Shown here piece by piece: positions 1 to 8,423 of a stretch of DNA of 64,000 bases. Below the pieces are notes generated by a model. That model saw nothing but the letters and a program-made list of their open reading frames with translations, had not been told where the DNA came from and did not search any database. Each line of letters starts with the position of its first letter. The stretch's first letter is position 1. A program made the position numbers and the translations under genes. Origin of the DNA: Chitinophagaceae bacterium (GTDB lineage Bacteria > Bacteroidota > Bacteroidia > Chitinophagales > Chitinophagaceae); contig JADKKJ010000001.1 of the NCBI GenBank assembly GCA_016720565.1, positions 248,001-312,000 on the forward strand, in the 5' to 3' direction.

Positions 1-2125
1 AATACATCCCGAATGTGATCCGGCGATCTGTGGGCCTTCTCAGGTATCCATTCTGCACCGTACTGGAATCTATTGGTTGATTTAATGAATCCAGTTTGTA
101 TACTTTAAAAAAGTCGTCACGTATATCTTCCGAAGTTTTCATGATGCCCAGGCTGATCCAGCTTTCCGCATCAGGTACCAGTTCCCCATGTAATCTCGTT
201 TCGATTCCTGCAGCATACGCTTTTGCGCTGTTCTCTCCGAAATAGCGAAGCCGCACATTGTCCACATCATAGGGTACCACATCATGCATGCCTTTGTAAT
301 ATATTTCAGTGGTCCACCGCATGGGGCGATCACTGAGACCAATGAAATTATAATCAAATCCCGCCACTGCCTGCCAGCTTTTCTGCGCTTTCAGGTCTTT
401 GTTTATGCTGCCATCATATCTTCTCAGCTCCCGGTAAAAAGGGGGCTGGTTATAGATTCCCGCGGATGCGCGAAAAATAATATCCTTGCTTCCTTTTGGT
501 TTCCAACTGGCACCTGCTCGTGGACTGATCAGGAATTCCCCGTTAAGGGAATTATAATTGAATCGTACGCCTGCGGTAAGTGTGATATTTCTGCTGCTAT
601 CGCCCAGCAGGATATTATCCTGAACATAACCAGAATATTTATTAACAGAAAGGTTGGCTTCAGAATTTAATACTTTATTCAATCGCAGCATATCTGGCCG
701 GTAAGGCAATGAATAGCCGGCGCTGTCCTGGAATTCCCATTCATGAAGTTTATCATTGATCTGTGCTTTATCATAAGAAAGGCCCCATTGTACCGCGTGT
801 TTACCATTATCATAATTTCCTTTATGGGAAATGTTCAGGTTTTCTATATCCAATGAATTCCTGCTCCAGTTCTGGTTCACCCCGGCGCCCAGCGGGTTTA
901 CGATCAGTCCATAGCTGGCATTACGTTTATCAAAATCCCTTTCTCCGAATAAATATGCCCCGGTGATATCTACATTTTCTTCTTCTTTATTAGAGAAACG
1001 CGAAGCCATCCATTTTAAACGGAGTTTTTTATTCACCTGGTTGATCAGCGAAACCCCAAGCATATTGGTACGGTATTCATCTTTCTCCCTTCCTTCAAAA
1101 AATATATCAATGCCAATTGTGGACGCATAGAAAGGAGAATAAACGGAAGATGTCAGTTGTTGTTCCTGCGGAACCAGGCTGAATTTTGTCTGGGAAATAT
1201 TGCTGAGCAATTCCACGCTCCATTTGGGGGAGAGCTGGTAAGTAAGCAGGGCCTGCAGATCGGCACTGGAAGGAACGTAATTGCCTTTTGTATCCTGCCG
1301 GCTGAGAAGGTTCCTGTTTGAACGGTTACGTACGCCGACCAAATAGGTGAATTTGTTTTTATTGTCTGTCCCTTCCAATGAAAGCCCCTGCTCCAGGATG
1401 CTTACATAGGCCGAGCCGCCGAAATGTTTGGGCTTTTTATATTGTATATCCAGCACGGAGGAAAGCTTATCGCCATATTTTGCCTGGAAACCACCGTTAT
1501 AGAAATTGATATTCCTGACCATCTCTGGATTGATGAAGGAAAGACCTTCCTGCTGACCACTGCGAATAAGATAGGGTCGGAAAACTTCAAAATCGTTCAC
1601 GTAGATCAGGTTCTCATCATAAGAGCCGCCGCGAACGGAATATTGGGAAGTGAGCTCATTGTTGGAACCCACGAAGATCTTGATCAGGCTTTCCACACCA
1701 GTAACGGCAGATGGAAGTTGCAGTATGCTTTTAGGATTGGGACGGATCAGTCCGGCTTCGCGCCGGTCGCGCTGGTCGGTGACCACCACTTCCTGCAGGG
1801 TCTTCATTCCTTTTTCCATACGGATCACCAGGCGTTCTTCCTCACCTGCATTCAATAAAAAATTCTTTTGCTGTGCATTGAAACCGGTATAGGTAAATAC
1901 CAGCGCGAAGGCGCGGCCTGCTTCCACTTTTATCGAAAAATAACCAGAGTCGTTGGTCACCAATCCCTTGTTCTGTCCAAGAATGGTCACACTTACCTTG
2001 CTTAGCGGTTTTTCATTTTCGTCAAGCACGGTGCCAGAAACAGCAGCAGTTTTATTCTGGGAAAAACAGGCGAATGAGAGGATAAGCAGGAAAGCGGAAA
2101 GAAGAGGTTTAAAGATCATTCGCAT
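1..2125 (-). CDS. TonB-dependent outer-membrane receptor, C-terminus cut by window edge
   Basis: The frame is open from the start codon to the left edge, giving about 708 visible residues. A signal peptide (ending near SFACFSQ) is followed by a carboxypeptidase-regulatory-like beta-sandwich (about residues 27-100, GTVLDENEKPLSKVSV), a plug domain (about 120-230, with YSVRGGSYDENLIYVN) and many amphipathic barrel strands. This order is the SusC/CirA-like arrangement typical of Bacteroidota, which imports large substrates with energy from TonB. There is no SusD partner on the visible side, so the substrate cannot be inferred. Two start codons lie six bases apart (2125 and 2119); the first is used here. 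The end of the barrel lies outside the window. Confidence 0.88.
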   Translation of the reverse strand, partial: MRMIFKPLLSAFLLILSFACFSQNKTAAVSGTVLDENEKPLSKVSVTILGQNKGLVTNDSGYFSIKVEAGRAFALVFTYTGFNAQQKNFLLNAGEEERLVIRMEKGMKTLQEVVVTDQRDRREAGLIRPNPKSILQLPSAVTGVESLIKIFVGSNNELTSQYSVRGGSYDENLIYVNDFEVFRPYLIRSGQQEGLSFINPEMVRNINFYNGGFQAKYGDKLSSVLDIQYKKPKHFGGSAYVSILEQGLSLEGTDNKNKFTYLVGVRNRSNRNLLSRQDTKGNYVPSSADLQALLTYQLSPKWSVELLSNISQTKFSLVPQEQQLTSSVYSPFYASTIGIDIFFEGREKDEYRTNMLGVSLINQVNKKLRLKWMASRFSNKEEENVDITGAYLFGERDFDKRNASYGLIVNPLGAGVNQNWSRNSLDIENLNISHKGNYDNGKHAVQWGLSYDKAQINDKLHEWEFQDSAGYSLPYRPDMLRLNKVLNSEANLSVNKYSGYVQDNILLGDSSRNITLTAGVRFNYNSLNGEFLISPRAGASWKPKGSKDIIFRASAGIYNQPPFYRELRRYDGSINKDLKAQKSWQAVAGFDYNFIGLSDRPMRWTTEIYYKGMHDVVPYDVDNVRLRYFGENSAKAYAAGIETRLHGELVPDAESWISLGIMKTSEDIRDDFFKVYKLDSLNQPIDSSTVQNGYLRRPTDRRITFGMY

Positions 2126-2172
2126 AATAGAGGTCTAAATTACTGAAATGCACTGACCAAAAAATGCCTGGT

Positions 2173-2820
2173 CTACAATGACTTTAATTTGCTGATCATT
2201 TCGGTGGGATCGGCCGCTTTAAAAACTGTATTTCCTGCCACCAGTACATCGGCGCCGGCTGCCAGTATGGAAGGTGCATTTTCCAGGGTCACACCACCAT
2301 CTATTTCAATGTGTACATTCAGCCTTTTTTCATCGATCATCTTCCTGAGTTGCTTTATCTTTTCCAGGGTCTGCGGAATAAATTTCTGTCCACCAAAACC
2401 AGGGTTCACACTCATCAGGCAAACAAGATCGATATCCTGAATGATATCCTGCAGTGAAGATACAGGAGTATGCGGGTTAAGCGCCACACCTGCCTTCATT
2501 CCAAGGGAATGGATCTGCTGGATATTGCGATGCAGGTGAGTGCAGGCTTCCATATGGACCGTAAGATTATCTGCTCCTGCGTTCTTGAATTGTTCGGCGT
2601 ACCGCTCCGGTTCCTGTATCATCAGGTGAACATCGCAAACTTTGGTAGTTGCCCTTCTGAAAAAATCGATCAGCATGGGACCGAAACTGATATTAGGAAC
2701 AAATCGCCCGTCCATTACATCCAGGTGATACCAATCGGCGGTAGAAGCATTCAGCATGTCGCAATCCGCTTTCAGGTCAAGAAAGTTGGCAGATAGCAGG
2801 GAAGGGGCGATGATCGGCAT
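2173..2820 (-). CDS. rpe: Ribulose-phosphate 3-epimerase
   Basis: This 215-residue protein has the full length of the family. It interconverts ribulose 5-phosphate and xylulose 5-phosphate in the cytoplasmic pentose phosphate pathway. The TIM-barrel signatures are visible: PSLLSANF at the N-terminus, HLDVMDGRFVPN near residue 33, the phosphate-binding SVNPGFGGQKFI near 137 and EIDGGV near 172. The metal-binding His and Asp residues expected in these motifs are present. The gene stands alone with its own TAnnTTTG promoter box about 30 bases upstream. Confidence 0.96.
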   Translation of the reverse strand: MPIIAPSLLSANFLDLKADCDMLNASTADWYHLDVMDGRFVPNISFGPMLIDFFRRATTKVCDVHLMIQEPERYAEQFKNAGADNLTVHMEACTHLHRNIQQIHSLGMKAGVALNPHTPVSSLQDIIQDIDLVCLMSVNPGFGGQKFIPQTLEKIKQLRKMIDEKRLNVHIEIDGGVTLENAPSILAAGADVLVAGNTVFKAADPTEMISKLKSL

Positions 2821-2849
2821 GGTTTGGAATTTGAAAATTAGGGGTTGTG

Positions 2850-2857
2850 CAAAGTTA
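2850..2857 (-). promoter_or_regulatory. Bacteroidota -7 box for rpe
   Basis: On the minus strand this reads TAACTTTG, an exact match to TAnnTTTG, the -7 element recognised by the Bacteroidota housekeeping sigma factor. It would give a leader of roughly 20-25 bases before the rpe ATG. No convincing -33 box is visible. Confidence 0.6.
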
Positions 2858-2899
2858 TCCTTTATAGTATAATGATTTATTATTCATTATTTATAATTC

Positions 2900-2947
2900 G
2901 TCACTCACCATTCACCATTGACCATTCACCCTGCCTGCCGGCAGGCA
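2900..2947. repeat. Short-word repeat plus 16-bp palindrome
   Basis: Four imperfect copies of a 7-8 base word (CACTCACCA, TTCACCA, TTGACCA, TTCACC) run directly into the perfect palindrome TGCCTGCCGGCAGGCA at 2932-2947, which abuts the stop codon of the TPR lipoprotein gene. A degenerate version of the same arrangement occurs near 6508-6551. The palindrome could form a stem at the 3' end of the TPR transcript, but no U-tract follows it. Confidence 0.55.
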
Positions 2948-3955
2948 TTAACCCCTCGTCCTCTCCAACCCTTCCTTTGCCTCCTTCATACTCTTATCCA
3001 GTCCCAGGGCTTTTTGATAATTGAGATTCGCCTGTTCTTTATCTCCCATCGCCTCCAGGCATTTCCCAGCCCAGTAATAGCCATCAGCGTTTTTAGGAGA
3101 TATGGTCAGCAATAATTGCAGGGTCTTTAATGCCTCGTTGAATTTTTTCAGTTCGTATTGGGCCGCTGCCTTTTCTATATAAGCATCAAGGAAATAATAA
3201 TCTTTTTCCAGTGCCAGGCTGAATTCACTGATGGCTTTTGATCTGTCGCCCAGGTTTACATAATAGATCCCTTTATAGTAATTGGGTTCGGCATGGGTGC
3301 CCATACTATCCACCCTGATAAGCGAATCGCAGAGCGTAAGCAGTTTGGGATCTTTCATTTCAGCCAGCCTTAGTGCGAGAAGATAGTTCAGCTCAATATC
3401 AAAAGGAGTGAGCTGGTAAGCTTTTTCCAGAATCAATATGGAACCCCGGGCATCCCCTTTTTTCTCCAAAAGGTCTGATTGCAGTTTCAATACATCTACC
3501 TGCTGCGGGAACTGGTGAAGGATGTTGTCGCAAATGCCAAGGGCTTTGTTCAAATTATTGATGGCTTCATACGCATGAGCCAGGTTCAACTGAAGCAGGA
3601 GGCTTCCGGGTAATTCTTTCAAACCCTGTTTCTCAAGAAATAATATGGCAGAATCGGGGTGGTCCTCCAGGTAAAGGCTGCTGATAGCAATGGCATAACG
3701 TTCATCTTTTCTCAGGTTCCAGGCTTTTTTAAAATCCTCCAGCGCCGGCTCCGGAAAATTATTCTTATTCAAAAGGACCGCCCTTCGGAAATAAAGATCA
3801 TCATTACTTCGATCCCGTGAAATGCTATCGGTGAGGCCGGCAAAAGCAGGCTGGCTATAGATGGCGGCATAGGGCGAATTATCTTCCTCATTTCCACAGC
3901 TGACGAATATCATTATCAGTGAAAAGACAAACACTATTTTTGAGGGGCTGAACAT
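2948..3955 (-). CDS. TPR-repeat lipoprotein
   Basis: A 335-residue protein that starts MFSPSKIVFVF and has a lipobox (FVSC) at about residue 19-22, so it should be lipidated and sit on the periplasmic face of a membrane. The rest is a series of helical pairs with TPR spacing, for example YYKGIYYVNLGDRSKAISEF and GYYWAGKCLEAMGDKEQANL. TPR arrays usually scaffold protein complexes; no enzymatic motif is seen. A longer frame reaches 4105, but its extra start lies upstream of the gene's own promoter box and would bury the signal peptide, so 3955 is preferred. It is divergent from the beta-propeller lipoprotein gene. Confidence 0.85.
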   Translation of the reverse strand: MFSPSKIVFVFSLIMIFVSCGNEEDNSPYAAIYSQPAFAGLTDSISRDRSNDDLYFRRAVLLNKNNFPEPALEDFKKAWNLRKDERYAIAISSLYLEDHPDSAILFLEKQGLKELPGSLLLQLNLAHAYEAINNLNKALGICDNILHQFPQQVDVLKLQSDLLEKKGDARGSILILEKAYQLTPFDIELNYLLALRLAEMKDPKLLTLCDSLIRVDSMGTHAEPNYYKGIYYVNLGDRSKAISEFSLALEKDYYFLDAYIEKAAAQYELKKFNEALKTLQLLLTISPKNADGYYWAGKCLEAMGDKEQANLNYQKALGLDKSMKEAKEGLERTRG

Positions 3956-4004
3956 TGGGCGTATTTTATATATGTGACAGTTCCCTGACAATGGGTCTGC
4001 TTTG

Positions 4005-4012
4005 CAAAAATA
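4005..4012 (-). promoter_or_regulatory. -7 box for the TPR lipoprotein gene
   Basis: Reads TATTTTTG on the minus strand, an exact TAnnTTTG match, about 50 bases upstream of the ATG at 3955. It shares two bases with the oppositely directed box at 4011-4018. Confidence 0.55.
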
Positions 4013-4018
4013 CCTTTG
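4011..4018 (+). promoter_or_regulatory. -7 box for the beta-propeller lipoprotein gene
   Basis: Reads TACCTTTG, an exact TAnnTTTG match, 25 bases upstream of the ATG at 4044. It overlaps the minus-strand box at 4005-4012, so the two divergent promoters should compete for polymerase. Confidence 0.6.
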
Positions 4019-4043
4019 ACCCGGCTGTGAAAAAACAAAAGAA

Positions 4044-5138
4044 ATGAAAAAACTGACAATAGTTGTCCTTCTGTTCGTATTATTTACGGGCTGTAATTCA
4101 TCCAAACAAACAGGAACAGGTACCAGCGTCTTTCAGGATACACTTCGTTATCCGGACGAATCCCATCTGAAAAATGTGCAGCAATTGACCTTTGGCGGAG
4201 ATAATGCCGAGGCCTACTGGAGTTTTGATGGGAAGTATATCGTATTCCAGCGCACCAATCCCAAGGAGAATATTCCCTGCGACCAGATCTATATGGGACG
4301 TGTTCCAAAACCGGGTCAGAAATTTGAATATAAAAGAATCAGTTCGGGCAAGGGCCGTACTACCTGTCCTTTCTTCACGAAGGATGGCAAGCATATCATT
4401 TATGCATCTACCCATCTTGCAGATGATAAATGCCCTCCTGTTCCAGACAGGGCTAAATATGGCAATAAATATATCTGGCCGCTTTATGAGAGCTATGATA
4501 TTTTCATGGCCGATCTTGACGGCAATATCGTAAAACAGCTTACCCGTTCCAAAGGGTATGATGCTGAAGCCACCCTTAGCCCGGATGGAAAGAAAATGCT
4601 TTATACTTCGGATAAGGATGGTGATATCGATCTTTATATCATGGACCTGGCAACAGGCAAAGAGAACAGGGTGACCAATACGCTAGGGTATGATGGTGGC
4701 GCCTGGTTCAGTCCCGATGGAACTAAGATCATCTGGCGCGCTTCAAGGCCAACGACAGAGGCGGAGGTCAAAGAATATAAAGACCTGCTCAGGGAAAATC
4801 TCGTGGCTCCCACGAACATGGAAGTGTACGTAGCTAATGCGGATGGGTCGAATGCCCACCAGGTAACTAAATATGGACAGGCAAACTGGGCTCCGGCTTT
4901 TATGCCCGATAGCAAAAGGATCATATTCGCCTCGAACCATGAATATCCCCGTGGATTTCCTTTTAATCTTTATACGATCAATGAAGATGGCAGCGACCTG
5001 AAAAAGATCAGTCGGGATAAAGGTTTTGATGCTTTCCCCATGTTTTCTCCCGATGGGAAGAAGATCGTTTTCTGCAGCAACCGTTTCAATGGCGGAACCC
5101 GGGATACCAATGTTTTTATTGCAGACTGGATAGAGTAA
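4044..5138 (+). CDS. TolB-like beta-propeller (PD40) lipoprotein
   Basis: A 364-residue protein with a lipoprotein signal (lipobox LFTGC, residues 13-17) and repeated WD40-like/PD40 blades, each carrying the FSPDGKKI-type core: LSPDGKKMLYTS, FSPDGTKIIWRA and FSPDGKKIVFCS. The same fold forms the propeller of TolB and the N-terminal domain of several peptidases. Here there is no catalytic domain after the propeller, so a binding or scaffolding role in the periplasm is likely. The start is supported by the -7 box 25 bases upstream. Confidence 0.85.
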   Translation: MKKLTIVVLLFVLFTGCNSSKQTGTGTSVFQDTLRYPDESHLKNVQQLTFGGDNAEAYWSFDGKYIVFQRTNPKENIPCDQIYMGRVPKPGQKFEYKRISSGKGRTTCPFFTKDGKHIIYASTHLADDKCPPVPDRAKYGNKYIWPLYESYDIFMADLDGNIVKQLTRSKGYDAEATLSPDGKKMLYTSDKDGDIDLYIMDLATGKENRVTNTLGYDGGAWFSPDGTKIIWRASRPTTEAEVKEYKDLLRENLVAPTNMEVYVANADGSNAHQVTKYGQANWAPAFMPDSKRIIFASNHEYPRGFPFNLYTINEDGSDLKKISRDKGFDAFPMFSPDGKKIVFCSNRFNGGTRDTNVFIADWIE

Positions 5139-5145
5139 ACAAACT

Positions 5146-5184
5146 ATTAGCCACTGGCAGCTAGCGGCCAGAAGCTAGTAGCTT
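5146..5184. repeat. CTAGC-rich intergenic repeat
   Basis: The interval contains several TAGC/GCTAG words, including CAGCTAGCGG and GAAGCTAGTAGCT. It belongs to the same family as the tracts at 15468, 16514, 17267 and 22571. GCTAGC is its own reverse complement, so these tracts can fold into small hairpins. Confidence 0.55.
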
Positions 5185-5189
5185 ATCCC

Positions 5190-5197
5190 TATATTTG
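5190..5197 (+). promoter_or_regulatory. -7 box for the 4-TM protein gene
   Basis: Reads TATATTTG, an exact TAnnTTTG match, 17 bases before the ATG at 5215, immediately after the CTAGC repeat tract. Confidence 0.6.
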
Positions 5198-5214
5198 TTA
5201 TTCAAAACCAGCTT

Positions 5215-5682
5215 ATGTATCAGGGCCTGCTTCACCTCCATTCCACACTTCGTTGGGTAATTTTAATTTTATTGCTGATCGCTGTTTATAATAGCATTGC
5301 AAACAGGAATAAGGATTTTACAAAAGGTCACCGGTCCACCGGACTTTTCCTGCTGATAGCCGCGGATATCACGTTGCTGATCGGTCTTTACCAATGGATA
5401 CAGGGTGGTTTAGGATTAAAGGCCATACAGGCTAATGGCATGGCTGCCACCATGAAAGATCCGGTTTCCCGTTTCTTCGTAGTGGAACATACTATAGGAA
5501 TGCTGGTGGCGATCATACTGGTACACGTAGCATATAGCTATTCTAAAAAGGCGATCCCTGGCCCAAAGAAACATAAGCGAAACCTTTTATTATATGGATT
5601 GGCCCTGCTGATCGTCCTGATCTCTATTCCATGGCCAAATCGTATAGTGGGTATTGCCCGTCCTTTATTTCCTGGAATGTAG
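5215..5682 (+). CDS. Small four-helix membrane protein, cytochrome b-like
   Basis: A 155-residue integral membrane protein with about four hydrophobic helices (roughly residues 12-28, 45-62, 88-108 and 123-142). Histidines lie at the start of helix 1 (LLHLHSTLRW) and around helix 3 (VEHTIGMLVAIILVHV), which is why relatives in Bacteroidota are often labelled cytochrome b; haem binding is plausible but not shown by the sequence. The gene ends one base from the convergent phosphoesterase gene, so the two transcripts must overlap at their 3' ends. Confidence 0.7.
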   Translation: MYQGLLHLHSTLRWVILILLLIAVYNSIANRNKDFTKGHRSTGLFLLIAADITLLIGLYQWIQGGLGLKAIQANGMAATMKDPVSRFFVVEHTIGMLVAIILVHVAYSYSKKAIPGPKKHKRNLLLYGLALLIVLISIPWPNRIVGIARPLFPGM

Positions 5683-5683
5683 A

Positions 5684-6184
5684 TCACCTGCCTCTTTTCC
5701 CAAGTTCAATTACTTCTGCATTGCGGATCTGTTTTCCGTCAATGGTGAACCGAAGGATGGTTCTTTCCAGGTGCATACCCTGATGCCCTGCAGCGCCGGG
5801 ATTCAGGAAAAGGAATTTGTTTTTCTCATCATACATAATGCGTAAAATATGGGAGTGGCCGGCAATGACCAGGTCTGGATTATGCAGCTGGAACTCTTTT
5901 AATGCAAGTGGGTTGTATTTACCGGGGTAGCCTGCAATATGTCGCATCAGCACTTTCACTTCTTCACAATGAAAAACCTGCTGTTCAGGGTAAACGGCCG
6001 ATAGGTTTTTTTCATCAATATTTCCATGCACTGCCCTTAGCGGGCGAAGGGATCTCAGTTTATTAGCAATGCCTGTTTCACCTATATCACCTGCATGCCA
6101 TATCTCATCGCATTCCTCAAAATGTGATAATAATTTTTCGTCAAGATGACCATGTGTATCAGAAAGCAGACCTATTCGGATCAT
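5684..6184 (-). CDS. YfcE/MJ0936-family metallophosphoesterase
   Basis: This 166-residue protein has all the metal-binding motifs of the small calcineurin-like phosphodiesterases: LSDTHGH (residues 7-13), HAGDIGE (about 31-37), VHGNID (about 52-57) and AGHSH (about 112-116). Members are cytoplasmic two-metal phosphodiesterases, active on model bis-phosphodiesters, with uncertain natural substrates. Length is normal for the family. Confidence 0.92.
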   Translation of the reverse strand: MIRIGLLSDTHGHLDEKLLSHFEECDEIWHAGDIGETGIANKLRSLRPLRAVHGNIDEKNLSAVYPEQQVFHCEEVKVLMRHIAGYPGKYNPLALKEFQLHNPDLVIAGHSHILRIMYDEKNKFLFLNPGAAGHQGMHLERTILRFTIDGKQIRNAEVIELGKRGR

Positions 6185-6559
6185 TCGTGGTGTTTTGGTT
6201 ATAATTTGATCATGGGGTCGGGGTGAATGGCCATATCGCGGACCGTAATGGTTAATTATTCACTACTAAGCTAATATTGTTTTGATAATCAAGTGGTTTA
6301 AACAGTGTTTTTTTGTGGTTAATACCTATATTTTTAAATGTGGTAATGGGTTTTCGAACAACCCATGGGCCTGGTTTTTTGGGGGCTAAAATGACTAACT
6401 TAGCCCTATGCCGTTTAATAGAAATTTCACTTACAGCATTGATAAACGCAAATGGAAATATATTTTCCTGTTGGCCACATTGGAGCTTTCGGTCTGGTAG
6501 TATTCTACTGCCTGCCGACAGACTCGTAACTACTAACTCGTAACGCTTAACTTGTTCCC
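6185..6559. other. Intergenic region upstream of homogentisate dioxygenase
   Basis: This 375-base gap holds no convincing gene. Frames covering it are short, start on rare codons and show no domain. The last 60 bases carry a degenerate repeat (see 6508-6551). I find no exact TAnnTTTG box on either strand close to the flanking start codons, so the promoters of both neighbours are unassigned. Confidence 0.5.
6508..6551. repeat. Degenerate CTGCCTGCCGRCAG palindrome with short-word repeat
   Basis: CTGCCTGCCGACAG (6508-6521) is a near copy of the palindrome at 2932-2947. It is followed by the related words ACTCGTAAC, TACTAACTCGTAAC and GCTTAAC. It lies directly before the homogentisate dioxygenase start codon, so it could affect that gene's leader. 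Confidence 0.45.
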
Positions 6560-7717
6560 ATGCCTCATTATTATAAACTTGGCTCCATACCGGCCAAACG
6601 ACATACACAATTCAGGAAACCAGATGGTGGTTTATATTCAGAGCAGCTTTTTTCCACGGAAGGATTCAGCGATGATTATTCACTTTTATACCATTGCCAT
6701 CCGCCTACACAGATCATTAAAACTGAGCCGCAGACAGATGTTTCTCCTGAAATTGCAGAGGAGAAAATGCTGAAGCACCGCTGTTTTGAAGGATTTAATT
6801 TAAAACCCGGGGGCGATTTCCTGGAAAGCCGTGTGCCGGTGCTTGTAAATAATGACTGCCATATCGTGCTGGCCGCACCAGTAAAAGGAACTGAAGGATA
6901 TTTCTACAAGAATACAGACGCAGATGAAATGATATTTGTGCACGAAGGAAGCGGGGTAGTACTTACGCAATATGGACAACTGCCATTCTCCTACGGGGAT
7001 TATATTGTTTTACCCCGGGGTTCCATTTACCAGATCAATTTCCACACAGCGTCTAACCGTTTATTTATTGTTGAATCTTTCTCGCCTCTTCGTTTTCCGA
7101 AAAGGTATATGAGCCGGTTTGGCCAGCTGATGGAGCATTCCCCTTATTGTGAAAGGGATATCCGCCCTCCACAGGACCTTCAAACCATTGATGAAAAAGG
7201 CGATTTCCTGATCAGGGCAAAAAAGAAAGGAGTGCTTTACGGACTTCATTACGGCACACATCCATTTGATGTGATCGGCTGGGATGGTTGTTGCTATCCC
7301 TATATATTTTCTATTCACGATTTCGAGCCCATTACCGGAAGGGTGCACCAGCCCCCGCCTGTGCATCAGACCTTCGAGACCAATTCGTTTGTGGTCTGCT
7401 CCTTTGTTCCCCGTTTATATGATTATCACCCCAACGCCATACCGGCTCCTTATAATCACAGTAATATCGACAGTGACGAGTTGTTGTATTATGTGGATGG
7501 CGATTTTATGAGCCGCAAGCATGTTACCAGGGGCATGATCACCCTGCATCCTGCGGGTATTCCACATGGCCCGCACCCTGGTGCGGTGGAAAGGTCCATA
7601 GGCGCCAAAGAAACAAAAGAACTGGCGGTTATGGTAGACACTTTCCGGCCTTTGATGGTTACCAAACAAGCCCTGGAACTGGAGAATGATGATTATGTGA
7701 TGAGTTGGGCAGAATGA
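6560..7717 (+). CDS. hmgA: Homogentisate 1,2-dioxygenase
   Basis: A 385-residue cupin-fold protein that opens the ring of homogentisate to maleylacetoacetate in tyrosine and phenylalanine breakdown, using non-haem Fe(II) and O2. Recognisable blocks are GSIPAKRHTQF at the N-terminus, FVHEGSG and YGDYIVLPRGS in the first cupin half, and HQPPPVHQTFE near 263. Probable iron ligands are H300, E307 (in HSNIDSDELLYYVDG) and H336 (in PAGIPHGPHPG), by analogy with characterised enzymes. It is shorter than the roughly 430-residue enzymes of animals and pseudomonads. No other tyrosine-degradation gene lies nearby. Confidence 0.9.
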   Translation: MPHYYKLGSIPAKRHTQFRKPDGGLYSEQLFSTEGFSDDYSLLYHCHPPTQIIKTEPQTDVSPEIAEEKMLKHRCFEGFNLKPGGDFLESRVPVLVNNDCHIVLAAPVKGTEGYFYKNTDADEMIFVHEGSGVVLTQYGQLPFSYGDYIVLPRGSIYQINFHTASNRLFIVESFSPLRFPKRYMSRFGQLMEHSPYCERDIRPPQDLQTIDEKGDFLIRAKKKGVLYGLHYGTHPFDVIGWDGCCYPYIFSIHDFEPITGRVHQPPPVHQTFETNSFVVCSFVPRLYDYHPNAIPAPYNHSNIDSDELLYYVDGDFMSRKHVTRGMITLHPAGIPHGPHPGAVERSIGAKETKELAVMVDTFRPLMVTKQALELENDDYVMSWAE

Positions 7718-7757
7718 TCCCCTAAAAATATTTTTTTTTGCTAAGGGCATTCTCTTT

Positions 7758-7765
7758 TATCTTTG
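7758..7765 (+). promoter_or_regulatory. -7 box of the TetR/efflux operon
   Basis: Reads TATCTTTG (TAnnTTTG) with a possible -33 TTG at 7738-7740, a spacing of 17 bases. The expected transcription start, a few bases downstream, falls inside the palindrome at 7766-7781. Confidence 0.65.
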
Positions 7766-7781
7766 TTAACCATTTGGTTAA
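7766..7781. promoter_or_regulatory. Putative TetR operator
   Basis: A perfect inverted repeat, TTAACCA-TT-TGGTTAA, directly adjoining the -7 box and ending five bases before the repressor ATG. A third half-site, TGGTTAA, lies at 7788-7794 inside the first codons. The size, symmetry and position fit an autoregulatory operator for the TetR protein encoded immediately downstream. Confidence 0.65.
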
Positions 7782-7786
7782 ACTAT

Positions 7787-8413
7787 ATGGTTAAAAAGAA
7801 AAAAGACCTTCCTGCCGAAGAGCGGATATTGGATGCTGCAAAAAAAGTATTCCTTGAAAAAGGCATGGCCGGTGCCCGTATGCAGGATATTGCCAACGAG
7901 GCAGGTATCAACAAAGCCCTGCTGCATTATTATTACAGGGACAAGGAAAAATTATTTGAACTGGTCTTTATGTCGGAGAGCCAGAAATTCTTTCCCAAGA
8001 TCAACCGGATATTTGAATCGGATGAAACGCTGGAGAAAAAATTCCATGAGTTCGTAGAGGAATATGTGAATGAGCTCCGGCTGAACCCCTACCTGCCCTG
8101 GTTCGTGCTGAATGAGATCAACCGCGACCCCGATGGTTTTCTTCTCAAGATCATGACAGGGGAGAACAGGCCCCGCCCAATGAAGTTCCTTCAGCAAATT
8201 GAAAAAGAGATCAAACTTGGCAATATCCGCAAAGTGGATCCCCGGCACATTTTGCTCAACCTTTTATCAATGACCCTTTTTCCTTTTATAGCCCAGCCTA
8301 TGGTGTCGCGCATATTGGGAATGGGAAATAAAGAATTTGAGCAGCTCATGGAAGAAAGGAAAAAGACCGTGCCGGCTGTGATGATGGATAGTATCAGAAA
8401 AAAAGTTCAGTAA
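7787..8413 (+). CDS. TetR/AcrR-family transcriptional repressor
   Basis: A 208-residue protein with an N-terminal TetR helix-turn-helix (about residues 11-58: ERILDAAKKVFLEKG, then GARMQDIANEAGINKALLHYYY) and a C-terminal ligand-binding and dimerisation region without recognisable ligand motif. It is the first gene of the efflux operon, ten bases before the TolC gene, and should repress it until an exported compound binds. A TTG start at 7763 is possible on paper but overlaps the -7 box, so the ATG at 7787 is used. Confidence 0.92.
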   Translation: MVKKKKDLPAEERILDAAKKVFLEKGMAGARMQDIANEAGINKALLHYYYRDKEKLFELVFMSESQKFFPKINRIFESDETLEKKFHEFVEEYVNELRLNPYLPWFVLNEINRDPDGFLLKIMTGENRPRPMKFLQQIEKEIKLGNIRKVDPRHILLNLLSMTLFPFIAQPMVSRILGMGNKEFEQLMEERKKTVPAVMMDSIRKKVQ

Positions 8414-8423
8414 AAATAATGCT

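Noticed and set aside
6252..6608. 118-residue minus-strand frame before homogentisate dioxygenase
   Set aside because: It overlaps the start of a well-supported gene, lacks any domain or promoter and includes the degenerate repeat.
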